Of a stretch of DNA of 64,000 bases, positions 18,767 through 28,063 are shown one piece after another. The stretch lies in NCBI RefSeq assembly GCF_000756305.1, contig NZ_JRFE01000006.1:62001-126000 (forward strand). Direction: 5' to 3'. The notes under the pieces were generated by a model. The model was not told the DNA's origin and did not search any database. It was given only the letters and a program-made list of their open reading frames with translations. Position 1 is the stretch's first letter; every line of letters starts with the position of its first letter. The stretch comes from Myxosarcina sp. GI1 (lineage in GTDB: Bacteria > Cyanobacteriota > Cyanobacteriia > Cyanobacteriales > Xenococcaceae). A program made the translations under genes and the position numbers.

Positions 18767-18898
18767 AATCTATTCTGGATTTAACTGACGCTAATCTTTG
18801 AAGTATAAATCTGATAACCAAAAATTTAGTTTTGCAGTTATATAAATAAAAAATCGCTAAACAGACAAGCAATTATATAGCTTTAAAAAATAGTCTTT

Positions 18899-19705
18899 AT
18901 GAATAAAATGAAAAATTTGTTTAAAAAAACTTTAAAAGAGTTTTTAAGTAAAGGGGGAGTCGATTTAATTTATCATAAACACGATCCAACAACCAAAGAT
19001 TTTAAAGCCCAGACTTATGAAAGAAAAGCCCATTTATCCCGTATATTAGATTATCTTCAGATTAACTGCGTTCTTGATATAGGAGCAAACGAAGGGCAGT
19101 ATGCAAAGGAGTTAAGATTACTTGGTTATCAAGGGTATATTTTTTCGTTTGAACCAGTGGCGAAAACCTATCATAGATTAAAAATTGCTGCCGATAAAGA
19201 TCCAAAATGGTACGTTTATCAAGTTGCTCTTGGTTCGCAAAATACAACAAAGGAAATTAATTTATTTGATAATTCAAGACTCAACTCTTTTTTATCTCCT
19301 GGTAATATTAAAGAGGAAGTATTTAGTAGTTCTCACTTTGCTACTCGTACAATAAATCGTGAAGCTGTTGATTTAAAAACCCTGGATTCTTTTTACAAAG
19401 AAATAATTAGTATTGTTGGCACTGAAACGGAATGTAAACTATTTGTCAAATTAGACACTCAAGGATTTGATTTAGAAGTGGTCAAAGGAGGATATAGTAC
19501 TTTGCAAAAAGTATTGGGTGTGCAAGCAGAAGTTTCTTTTATATCTATTTATCAAGATATGCCAAATTATGTTAATTCTCTTCAAATATTTCAATCATTA
19601 GGTTTTCATATGACTAACTTTTTTCCATTAGCTCAACACTTTGCAGCCGTTGAATTTGATTGCTTAATGATTGCACAAAAAGCTTTGTCGCCCGAAAATA
19701 CTTAA
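18899..19705 (+). CDS. FkbM-family SAM-dependent methyltransferase
   Basis: This 268-residue soluble enzyme carries the FkbM signature: VLDIGANEGQYAKELRLLG (SAM-binding motif I), YIFSFEPV with the acidic ribose-binding residue, LKTLDSF and FVKLDTQGFDLEVVKGG. FkbM enzymes usually O-methylate sugars or polyketide hydroxyls. The gene sits between two NRPS genes, 132 bases after the C-A-PCP stop and 204 bases before the next start. The target could be a sugar hydroxyl or the peptide. Confidence 0.92.
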   Translation: MNKMKNLFKKTLKEFLSKGGVDLIYHKHDPTTKDFKAQTYERKAHLSRILDYLQINCVLDIGANEGQYAKELRLLGYQGYIFSFEPVAKTYHRLKIAADKDPKWYVYQVALGSQNTTKEINLFDNSRLNSFLSPGNIKEEVFSSSHFATRTINREAVDLKTLDSFYKEIISIVGTETECKLFVKLDTQGFDLEVVKGGYSTLQKVLGVQAEVSFISIYQDMPNYVNSLQIFQSLGFHMTNFFPLAQHFAAVEFDCLMIAQKALSPENT

Positions 19706-19909
19706 ATGTCTTGATAAATCAATAAAGCTTTTAAAAAATATAGTGTTATAACAAAATTAACAGTTATTTTTTATATTTAAACATCTCAATAATTTTTTTT
19801 ATTTAAAACAACAATAGCTTTACTGTTGAGTTTCATCGATCAAGGTGTTTGTATTTTACATTTTTAATTTTCGATACTTTTTTAAGGTTTTTAAATAATC
19901 CTATAAATT

Positions 19910-22789
19910 ATGGCAAAAATTGACCAGTTATTATTTAAACTCAGTCAAAGAAAAGTCAAATTATGGCTTGAAGGCGATCGCTTGCGTTATAAAGCTCCCA
20001 AAAATGCTTTGACACCAGAACTTTTAGATCGGGTCAAAGAACATAAAGCAGATATAATTACTTTTTTGCAAGAAGCAACTAATAGTAAGAGTACTCAGCT
20101 ACCGCCAATTGAAAAAGTAAACCGCAACAGTAATTTATCCCTTTCTTTTGCCCAACAAAGACTTTGGTTTCTCCATCAATTTGAACCCGAAAGTTCTTCT
20201 AATAATATGCCTGTGGTTGTAAAACTTACGGGTTTGTTAGAGGTTAAAGTATTAGAGCGCAGTATTTCTGAGATAGTTCGCCGTCATGAAGTATTGAGAA
20301 CTAAGTTTCCTTCTCTCAAAGGGCAAGTTCAACTAAACATCAATCGTGCCGAACCAATTAACTTACCTTTAATTGATTTACGAGATTTACCACAACAAGA
20401 ACGAGATGCAGCTGCTTTTCGCCTGGCTACTCAAGAAGCTCGTCAATGTTTCGATCTAGCTAATGGACCTATTCTGCGAGTCAAGCTGTTTCGCTTACGA
20501 AACGACGAACACTTACTCATTTGGAACTTACACTGTATCGTCTGTGATGGTGCATCTTCTGATGTCTTTTATCAAGACTTAACCTCGATTTATACTGCTT
20601 TTGTAGCAGGCAAACCATCACCTTTACCAGAGTTGAAAGTTCAATATGTAGATTTTGCCCATTGGCAACGTCAATGGCTACAAGGAGAGGTTTTAGAATC
20701 TCAAGTTAACTACTGGAAGCAAAAATTAGATAACTTACCTCCTTCTTTGAAGTTACCGTACGATCGACCTTATCCTAAAGGAGTTTTGACTTATCAAGGC
20801 GATCGCGCAGCTTTGATGTTACCAAAAGCTCTCAATGTAGAACTCGAACGTCTCAGTCAAAAATCAGGTGCTACCCTATTTATGACCTTGCTGACGGCAT
20901 TTAAAACTTTACTTTACCGCTATTGCGGACAAGAAGATATATTACTCAGTTTTGCTAGTGCAGGACGCGCTCAAGTAGAAACAGAGCGACTAATTGGTTT
21001 TTTTTCTAATACCTTAATGCTTCGTACTCATTTGACAGGACAGTTAACTTTCAAAGAAGCATTAGCAAAAGTTCGTCAAGCATCTTTAGAAGCTTATGCT
21101 CATCAAGATCTTCCCTTTGAAAAATTAATAGAAGAAATTAGACCTAATACTAGACAAAAAAAATCTCCTTTATTTCAGGTAAAATTTGCTCTTAATCCTC
21201 CCTGGTCTGGAGGTAGAGGTATGGCATCTGTAAAACTGCCAGAGTTAACTTTTACCTCTCTATTCGGTTACATCTATCACGGCAAAACTAAATACGACCT
21301 TACTTTAGTTATGCGAGAACAAGATGAAGGTTTGGGTATGGTTTTTGATTACAATGCCGATATTTTCAATGCCAGCACGGTCGAAAAGATGCTTCTGCAT
21401 TTTCAAACTTTACTAGAGGGTATAGTTACTAATCCAGATTGCCTTCTTGAAGAACTACCGATGCTCGCTCCTGGCGAACAATTGCCCCAAAGTTTTTATA
21501 GTTTTGATGATCGGGAAATTGAAATTAAGTTATCAAATGCTAAAAGATCGGAGATTCTAGACGAAACCGAAGCTAAATTAGTTGAGATTTGGCAAGAAGT
21601 TTTAGAAGTTGATTTTGTGAGTATTCAAGATAACTTTTTTGACTTAGGAGGTAACTCTTTATTAGCTGTCAAAACTTTCGCTCGAATCGAGGAGCAGTTT
21701 GACAAAGTTCTACCGCTATCAATCTTACTCAAAGCTCCTACTATTGAAAAGTTATCCAGTTTTGTACGTCAAGATAAGGCTTTTGCATCGTTTTCCTCTC
21801 TTGTGCTTCTTCAAGAAGGTAACAGAAACTATCCCCCACTTTTTTGTATTCACGGAGCTGGATTTAACATATTAATATATCGCGAGCTTGCTATTAACTT
21901 AGGCTTAGAGTATACAGTTTATGGTATAGAAGCTCAAGGATTAGATGGAACCTCAATTAAGGAAAGACTTGAGGAGGTGGCAGCAGATTATTTAAAGCTG
22001 GTTCGTTCTGTTCAACCTAAAGGTCCCTATTTTTTAGCTGGGCTGTCTAAGGGGGGGGATATATGTTTAGAAATGGCTCAACAATTAGTTTCCGACAAAG
22101 AACGAGTAGCTCTAGTTGGTTTATTCGACAGTTATGGTCCTGGGGGAATAAAATTACTTCCACCTTTTCCAAGATTAATGTCATCACTTTATTACGCTTT
22201 TCGCTATAGTCTACTTAGAGCTCAAAACAAGTGGCGAAGACAAATATCAATCAAATTAATAGATAAATTTCAAAGGCCGAAAAAAACTGAGACAATTATT
22301 ACTAAGCGAAAAAAAGAAATCGATCTTCAAGTACACAAAAATCAGATATTTATAAAAGATGGAATATTATCGTTAAATCAAAGCAAAATTTTTCTAATTT
22401 TTTGGATGGAGCGTTTAAGTCAATCTATTTTAGAACATTCTCCCTATATTGACGTTTTCGATCCACTTTGGGGTATAGATGAGGATAACAATTCTATATC
22501 TGAAGCTCTTAAACGAGCTAGATACTCGTATAATGAAATTTACAAAAAATATCGCTGTAAAAGTTATTCAGGGCGTATTACGCTATTTAGAGCTATGGAG
22601 ACTCCACCTGGGTATTGGGTAGATCGACATTTGGGCTGGAATAAAATTGCATTAAAAGGTGTAAAAGTTTACTGGATTCCTGGACATCACATTTCTATCG
22701 TGACTTCGCCAATTTTAGCCCAAAAGTTAAAAATTTGTATTGACAAAGCAAATCAGGACACGAGCTTGATTAACCAAGAAGAAAAATAG
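19910..22789 (+). CDS. NRPS termination protein: TubC docking-C*-PCP-thioesterase
   Basis: This protein has 959 residues. Residues 1-55 form a TubC-type N-terminal docking domain (KIDQLLFKLSQRKVKLWLEG start). The C domain (about 72-505) reads LHCIVCDGAS at the active site: the second His of HHxxxDG is Cys209, read clearly as cac tgt. There is no A domain. The PCP has LGGNSLLAV, S583. A thioesterase (about 636-950) has GLSKGG with S713 and GHHIS near the end, and is lengthened by a basic, lysine-rich insert. A run of eight G at 22051-22058 directly follows the nucleophile codon. It probably accepts the chain from the C-A-PCP protein through docking and releases it; the changed C domain may be non-condensing. 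Unlike a standard terminal module it cannot load its own PCP. Confidence 0.92.
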   Translation: MAKIDQLLFKLSQRKVKLWLEGDRLRYKAPKNALTPELLDRVKEHKADIITFLQEATNSKSTQLPPIEKVNRNSNLSLSFAQQRLWFLHQFEPESSSNNMPVVVKLTGLLEVKVLERSISEIVRRHEVLRTKFPSLKGQVQLNINRAEPINLPLIDLRDLPQQERDAAAFRLATQEARQCFDLANGPILRVKLFRLRNDEHLLIWNLHCIVCDGASSDVFYQDLTSIYTAFVAGKPSPLPELKVQYVDFAHWQRQWLQGEVLESQVNYWKQKLDNLPPSLKLPYDRPYPKGVLTYQGDRAALMLPKALNVELERLSQKSGATLFMTLLTAFKTLLYRYCGQEDILLSFASAGRAQVETERLIGFFSNTLMLRTHLTGQLTFKEALAKVRQASLEAYAHQDLPFEKLIEEIRPNTRQKKSPLFQVKFALNPPWSGGRGMASVKLPELTFTSLFGYIYHGKTKYDLTLVMREQDEGLGMVFDYNADIFNASTVEKMLLHFQTLLEGIVTNPDCLLEELPMLAPGEQLPQSFYSFDDREIEIKLSNAKRSEILDETEAKLVEIWQEVLEVDFVSIQDNFFDLGGNSLLAVKTFARIEEQFDKVLPLSILLKAPTIEKLSSFVRQDKAFASFSSLVLLQEGNRNYPPLFCIHGAGFNILIYRELAINLGLEYTVYGIEAQGLDGTSIKERLEEVAADYLKLVRSVQPKGPYFLAGLSKGGDICLEMAQQLVSDKERVALVGLFDSYGPGGIKLLPPFPRLMSSLYYAFRYSLLRAQNKWRRQISIKLIDKFQRPKKTETIITKRKKEIDLQVHKNQIFIKDGILSLNQSKIFLIFWMERLSQSILEHSPYIDVFDPLWGIDEDNNSISEALKRARYSYNEIYKKYRCKSYSGRITLFRAMETPPGYWVDRHLGWNKIALKGVKVYWIPGHHISIVTSPILAQKLKICIDKANQDTSLINQEEK

Positions 22790-22895
22790 TCTGATAAATA
22801 AAACAATTAAATTGACAAAAACGAAGTTGGGTAATAGTTGGTTTTAACCTTTTTATATTAAAAATATTTTAATAACATTAACAATAATATTACTC

Positions 22896-24245
22896 ATGTT
22901 TAATTATAAATTAAATAAATTAAGGTTTATAGTAATTGTTCTGTCTATTTTTACTATATATTTAAGTTGGAAAAAAATACTAGCAAATGTTCCCGAACCA
23001 TTACCCGAACAACCTACTTTGGAGGATAAAAACAGACTTGCTCGTGGTACTTATTATCAGGTGTCTATTCCTCCCGCAAAAAAAGATAAATATGTCAAGG
23101 CAGATTATAGAATCTGGGTTCCTGATAACGTAAAATCCATTCGCGGCTTAATTGTTAAACAGCACGGATGTGGAGATGCTGCAGCTGCTAGTGGTTTGGC
23201 ACACGCTAACGATCTTCAGTGGCAAGCATTAGCATTCAAGCATCATTTTGCACTTTTAGGCACTAGATATTCTACGCACAATGAGTTTTGTGATGATTGG
23301 GCTTATATAGATCGTGGTTCAGAACAAGCTTTCTTAAAGGCTATTGCGGCTTTTGCTGAAAGAAGTCGTCATCCAGAGTTAGTTAAAGTACCTTGGGCAC
23401 TATGGGGTCATTCTGGTGGTGCAGACTGGGGAGCCCAAATGTTGCAAAAATACTTTAATCGTACTTTAGCTTTGGTTGCAGTTCGTTGTGGTGGAGCTAC
23501 TTTTCCAAAAAGGATCGATTCAAAATTATTTGGAGTGCCAGTTTTATTTGCTGTAGCAGAAAGAGAAAATACTTTGATAGATGAATGTCGGGATTTACCT
23601 CTAAGAGTTTTTAAGGGTTACAGAAAACAAGGTGCTTTATGGGCTGTTGCGGTAGAAGCTAATACTGCTCACGAAGCAGGCGACACGAGATTGCTTGCTA
23701 TTCCTTATTTTGATGCGATCGCAACTGCTCGACTTGCTAAAGATAACAACAACTTGTTTCCAATCAATCAAGCTAAGGGCTGGCTAGCCGACCTTACTAC
23801 AAATAAAATTGCTTCAATCGGTCGCTTTGAAAGTAAACCATCACAAGCAGGTTGGTTGCCAAATGAGGAAACTGCACGTAAGTGGAAAGAATATGTCGCC
23901 ACGGGAAAAATTGATTCGAATGATGCTTTGGAGCGACCAAAAGCTGTGAAGGTCGAAAGATTGAAACCAAACACAGCACTAATAAGTTGGAAGTATACTC
24001 CCGATTTGAAAAATGGCTTACCTTACTTTAAAATTTATCGTAATGACTCTTTAATTCAAACTTTTCAAGGGCAAGAACACAACTTTGGGGATGCTCCAGA
24101 ACCTGTAAATGTTGTTCTAGAGTTTCGAGACCATAATTCTTCTCTAAATGCTACTTACACTGTAGAAGCTTTCGAGCCAAGTCGCTTTGAGAAAAAAATT
24201 TACTATCAAATTAAAAAAATAATAGGTTTTTTTGGTAAATCGTAA
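22896..24245 (+). CDS. Exported or membrane-anchored alpha/beta hydrolase with C-terminal Fn3-like domain
   Basis: This 449-residue protein has an N-terminal hydrophobic segment (residues about 10-28), then mature sequence starting near EPLPEQPTLED. The hydrolase core shows GLIVKQHGCGDAAA and the nucleophile elbow ALWGHSGGADWG (Ser near residue 173), with Cys pairs that fit an extracytoplasmic site. His in TAHEAGDTR is a candidate catalytic residue. The last 100 residues (VKVERLKPNTALISWKY, KIYRNDSLIQTF) look like a fibronectin type III fold. Its substrate is unknown. Position after the thioesterase NRPS and before the ABC exporter suggests it acts on the exported product, for instance deacylation. 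Confidence 0.75.
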   Translation: MFNYKLNKLRFIVIVLSIFTIYLSWKKILANVPEPLPEQPTLEDKNRLARGTYYQVSIPPAKKDKYVKADYRIWVPDNVKSIRGLIVKQHGCGDAAAASGLAHANDLQWQALAFKHHFALLGTRYSTHNEFCDDWAYIDRGSEQAFLKAIAAFAERSRHPELVKVPWALWGHSGGADWGAQMLQKYFNRTLALVAVRCGGATFPKRIDSKLFGVPVLFAVAERENTLIDECRDLPLRVFKGYRKQGALWAVAVEANTAHEAGDTRLLAIPYFDAIATARLAKDNNNLFPINQAKGWLADLTTNKIASIGRFESKPSQAGWLPNEETARKWKEYVATGKIDSNDALERPKAVKVERLKPNTALISWKYTPDLKNGLPYFKIYRNDSLIQTFQGQEHNFGDAPEPVNVVLEFRDHNSSLNATYTVEAFEPSRFEKKIYYQIKKIIGFFGKS

Positions 24246-24299
24246 TATTATTACAAAAGTCATATTAACTATCGGCTATTACTAAAATAGCCTAAAATA

Positions 24300-26084
24300 A
24301 TGAGGCACTATTTACATAAATTTTTGTATCTAAACCAAGGAAAATATCAAGAGCTTGTTTTGATGATTTTGCTTTTTATACTTATTTCAATTTTAGAAAC
24401 TGTAGGCGTTGGTTTAGTCGGACCTTTCATTAGCTTGGCTACTAATTTTAATTCTCTCGAACATGATTCTTGGCTTTATTCAATAAGTAACTGGTTCAAT
24501 TTTGCTTCAAAGATTCACCTACTAATTTTTTTAGGGTGTTTAGTCATCACTATTATTTATATAAAATCTTTTCTCAGTTTCTTTATTCAAAAATATGTTT
24601 TTGAATTTGGTTATAAACAACAAGGTAGCTTAACAGCAAGACTGATGCATGCCTATATGAGTGCCCCCTATACTTATCATTTAGAAACAAATAGTGCTGT
24701 TTTAATTAATAATATGATTAATGAAACATCCAATTTTACTAATGGATTCATGATGCCTTTATTGACTTCTGTTTCTAACTTGGTTGTTATATTTGCTTTG
24801 ACTTTGCTATTAATTAAGACTAATTCAATAGCCATGATAATTATTTTAGGTATTCTAATAATTGGTTTTTTCTTATTTAACCGCTTAAAAGAAAGAATGG
24901 GTCGTTGGGGAAAAGAAAGCTCTGACGCTATTAATGAAATGATTAGGCTCATTAATCACAGTATGGGAGGTCTTAAAGAAACTAAAGTAATTGGTTGCGA
25001 AACTTACTTTGAAGAGCAGATGTATAACCAAATAGATAAATATGCAGTTAGTATAAGTTCGGCGATCGGGTTTTCTAATTTGCCTCGATACATTATTGAA
25101 GCTTTTTTAATTACATTTTTAGTTATTTTTACCTTTTTATTTATTACTATAAATCAGAACAATACACAAAATCTTAGTTCGGTTTTAGGTATTTTTGCTC
25201 TTGCTTCCATTCGCCTTCTTCCAGCTACAGGTAATTTACTTACCTCTATTACAGGAATTAAAAGCAAATCTTATACTGTTGATAAACTATACTTGGATTT
25301 ACGAAAATTAGAGAAATTTAATAAATCTCGTATAACAAGCGAATCAAGTTTTGTAGCAAAAAGCAAAACATTAAAGACGCTTCCTTTTGCTCAAAATATT
25401 ACTATTGAGCAGATTGATTTTAGCTATACAAATGCTAGCAGAAAGAGTATAGATAAAATTTCTTTAACGGTCGAAAAAGGAGAAGCAATTGGATTAATTG
25501 GTAAATCGGGAGCGGGAAAAACTACCTTAGTTGATATCATTTTGGGACTTCTTACTCCGCAATCAGGAGATATTAAAGTCGATGACAATTCTATATATAC
25601 TAATCTGCGTTCGTGGCAAAAATTGGTGGGGTATGTTCCTCAGTCTATTTATCTAATTGATGACACTTTAGCGCACAATATTGCCTTTGGCGTTCCAGAC
25701 AGCTTGCTCGATCGCGGAAGACTAAATAAAGCTATAGCAGCAGCGCAACTAACCGAACTCGTCGAACAGCTGCCTCAGGGAATCGAGACTATGGTTGGAG
25801 AACGTGGTGTCATGCTCTCTGGTGGACAACGACAGCGTGTTGGTATCGCTCGCGCTCTTTATCACGAAAGAGAAATTCTGGTTTTTGATGAAGCAACGGC
25901 AGCACTAGATAATGAGACTGAGAAGTTAGTTACAGAAGCAATTAATTCTTTGAGCGGGACAAAAACTATGATTATTATTGCTCATCGTCTTTCGACGATC
26001 GAACATTGCGATCGCATTTATATATTAGAAAATGGTCGCGTAATCAAGTCTGGTAGCTATCAAGAGATTGTTTTGAAAAAATAA
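24300..26084 (+). CDS. ABC exporter (fused permease-ATPase, PglK/MsbA-type)
   Basis: This 594-residue half-transporter has an N-terminal six-helix domain (about 1-320; VLMILLFILISILETVGVG and further helices) and a C-terminal ATPase with Walker A GLIGKSGAGKTTLVD near residue 405, Q-loop YVPQSIYLID, signature LSGGQRQRVGIARALY, Walker B ILVFDEATAALD and H-loop IIIAHRLST. All catalytic elements are intact, so a homodimer is expected. This class flips lipid-linked oligosaccharides or exports lipids and peptides. No Wzx flippase is visible in the locus, so this gene is the best candidate for moving the lipid-linked glycan or the NRPS product across the inner membrane. Confidence 0.92.
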   Translation: MRHYLHKFLYLNQGKYQELVLMILLFILISILETVGVGLVGPFISLATNFNSLEHDSWLYSISNWFNFASKIHLLIFLGCLVITIIYIKSFLSFFIQKYVFEFGYKQQGSLTARLMHAYMSAPYTYHLETNSAVLINNMINETSNFTNGFMMPLLTSVSNLVVIFALTLLLIKTNSIAMIIILGILIIGFFLFNRLKERMGRWGKESSDAINEMIRLINHSMGGLKETKVIGCETYFEEQMYNQIDKYAVSISSAIGFSNLPRYIIEAFLITFLVIFTFLFITINQNNTQNLSSVLGIFALASIRLLPATGNLLTSITGIKSKSYTVDKLYLDLRKLEKFNKSRITSESSFVAKSKTLKTLPFAQNITIEQIDFSYTNASRKSIDKISLTVEKGEAIGLIGKSGAGKTTLVDIILGLLTPQSGDIKVDDNSIYTNLRSWQKLVGYVPQSIYLIDDTLAHNIAFGVPDSLLDRGRLNKAIAAAQLTELVEQLPQGIETMVGERGVMLSGGQRQRVGIARALYHEREILVFDEATAALDNETEKLVTEAINSLSGTKTMIIIAHRLSTIEHCDRIYILENGRVIKSGSYQEIVLKK

Positions 26085-26148
26085 TATTTTATATTTATAA
26101 TATCTCCAATATTCAATACATAAAAAAGAAATTAGCTTTATTTATGAT

Positions 26149-27057
26149 ATGCAAACAGTAGTACTAGTTTGTGCCGCAGATAATAACTATGCTATTCCTC
26201 TAGCTGCTACAATCTGCTCTGTACTAAAAAACCTAGAAGATAGTAGAAAGCTAGAATTGTTTATTATTGACGGTGGAATTGAAGAAAACAATAGAATTAA
26301 AATAACAAAATCCTTAAGTTCAAGCCAAGCAAAACTTCAATGGTTAAAGCCTTTGAATAATATATTAGATAAAATTGATAATCCAAAATTTTATTACTCA
26401 AAAGCAATTTATTATAGATTATTTATTCCTGAGTTACTATCACCTTACAAAAAAGCAATATATTTAGATTCTGATGTGATTGTTAATGAAGACATTGGCA
26501 AGTTGTGGAATATTGATATGGAAAATAAAAGTATTTTGGCAGTAAGAGATTTGTTTCCTTCTCCACATTTATCTTCTGGATTTACAAAATTTCTAAATCA
26601 AACAGACTCTAAAATTGAAAAAACGTTTAACTCTGGTGTTTTAGTTATGGATTTAGAAAAGTGGCGGAAAGACAAAGTTGCTGTGGAGACAATGGAGTAT
26701 GTCTCTAAATGGAATTTACATACAGATCAAGAAGGATTAAATATAGTTTTTCGAAATAAATGGAAAGAAATCGATCCTAGATGGAATCGAACTAGTGGTA
26801 TTTATGAATATAATTCTTGGGAAAATAGTCCATTTTCTAAAGAGGAATTTAATAAGCTACTAAATGAACCTTATATCATTCATTTTACTTCGGCTGCCAA
26901 ACCATGGAATAGTATTAATAGTTGTCTCGATCGCACTTTATTTTACCGCTATTTAGATATGTCTGCTTGGTCGGGTTGGCGTTTTACTCAATGGAAAAGG
27001 TTAATTCAAAAATTAAAGCGAGTTAAAATCAAATATATGTCAAAACTGCACAAATAA
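26149..27057 (+). CDS. GT8-family glycosyltransferase (second copy)
   Basis: This 302-residue enzyme opens VVLVCAADNNYAIPLAATI, almost the same block as the GT8 at 14493, and has the metal-binding DxD as YLDSDVIVNED near residue 105, FNSGVLVMDLEKW and the C-terminal YIIHFTSAAKPWN. The two GT8 genes probably arose by duplication. It ends 2 bases before the ATG of the next gene, indicating tight translational coupling. Confidence 0.92.
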   Translation: MQTVVLVCAADNNYAIPLAATICSVLKNLEDSRKLELFIIDGGIEENNRIKITKSLSSSQAKLQWLKPLNNILDKIDNPKFYYSKAIYYRLFIPELLSPYKKAIYLDSDVIVNEDIGKLWNIDMENKSILAVRDLFPSPHLSSGFTKFLNQTDSKIEKTFNSGVLVMDLEKWRKDKVAVETMEYVSKWNLHTDQEGLNIVFRNKWKEIDPRWNRTSGIYEYNSWENSPFSKEEFNKLLNEPYIIHFTSAAKPWNSINSCLDRTLFYRYLDMSAWSGWRFTQWKRLIQKLKRVKIKYMSKLHK

Positions 27058-27059
27058 TC

Positions 27060-28052
27060 ATGAATAAAAATTTAGTACTCGGGCTAGTTCATGGCTACCA
27101 ATTCCAGCACATTCGACCATTTCTTTCTTCTTTAGTTAATTCTGGATACAATGGCGATATTTGTCTTTTGATTTCTGGTTTAAGTCCAGCAACTATGGCA
27201 ACTCTTAAAGAGTATTCAAAAAACTATAAAATAATTTTGCATCCTGTCAATGCAAATGTTTCACTATTTAGTATTCCATATACTATAAAAAATAGTCGGT
27301 TGCTCTTTAAAACTGTTTATCCATATCAATTGCGAAAAATTAGTTTATTAAACAAAGTTTATGTTCAAATAGTAAAGCTTTTATCTCAATTTGATAGAAA
27401 AAATATGTATCGAATAAAAAGTAGTATTATCAAAAACTTTTTAACTACTTGGTGTGTTCGATATCCACTTTATTGGCTTTATCTCTATAAGCTTGGGAAT
27501 TTTTACTCTAACGTTATGTTAACAGATGTTAGAGATGTTTTGTTCCAAAAAGATCCGTTTGATTTTAGTTTTAATGGTTTGTGTTTTTTTCTAGAAGATA
27601 AAACTATTGTTGACTGCAAAATTAATTCACAATGGCTTATAAATGCATATGGTCAAGAGACTCTAAACAAAATAAGCAAAAATAAAATATCATGTTCTGG
27701 AACCACAATTGGTACTTATTCTGCAATTATGAATTATTTAGAGAAGATGATAGACCAACTCGTAAAAGTAAACGATCGTTCTGTAGGAATAGACCAAGGA
27801 ATTCACAACTATATTTTGCACACAAATTTAATTCAAAATGTATCTGTTTTTGAAAATTTCTATGGTCCTGTTTTGACTATACACAACACTGATGAGAAAA
27901 ATATCTTTTTAAATACAGATGATTATTTAATTGATCGAAATGGTTGCATAATTAATGTTCTACACCAATACGATAGATTGTCTAAAAAATTCAGAGACCA
28001 AATAAAAGTATATCGCGAAGCTCAAGCAGATACAGCCATTTTTTACACATAA
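27060..28052 (+). CDS. Putative GT-A-type glycosyltransferase
   Basis: I place this 330-residue protein only loosely. It has no signal peptide. The block NVMLTDVRDVLFQKDPFDF, with a DxRD that can act as a metal/nucleotide site, and the following SGTTIGTYSAIMNYL and DQGIHNYILH resemble nucleotide-diphospho-sugar transferases (GT77-like and relatives). The start is only 2 bases after the preceding GT8 stop. Codon use is AT-rich like its left neighbour and unlike the gene that follows. Confidence 0.65.
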   Translation: MNKNLVLGLVHGYQFQHIRPFLSSLVNSGYNGDICLLISGLSPATMATLKEYSKNYKIILHPVNANVSLFSIPYTIKNSRLLFKTVYPYQLRKISLLNKVYVQIVKLLSQFDRKNMYRIKSSIIKNFLTTWCVRYPLYWLYLYKLGNFYSNVMLTDVRDVLFQKDPFDFSFNGLCFFLEDKTIVDCKINSQWLINAYGQETLNKISKNKISCSGTTIGTYSAIMNYLEKMIDQLVKVNDRSVGIDQGIHNYILHTNLIQNVSVFENFYGPVLTIHNTDEKNIFLNTDDYLIDRNGCIINVLHQYDRLSKKFRDQIKVYREAQADTAIFYT

Positions 28053-28063
28053 ATGTTGCTATT

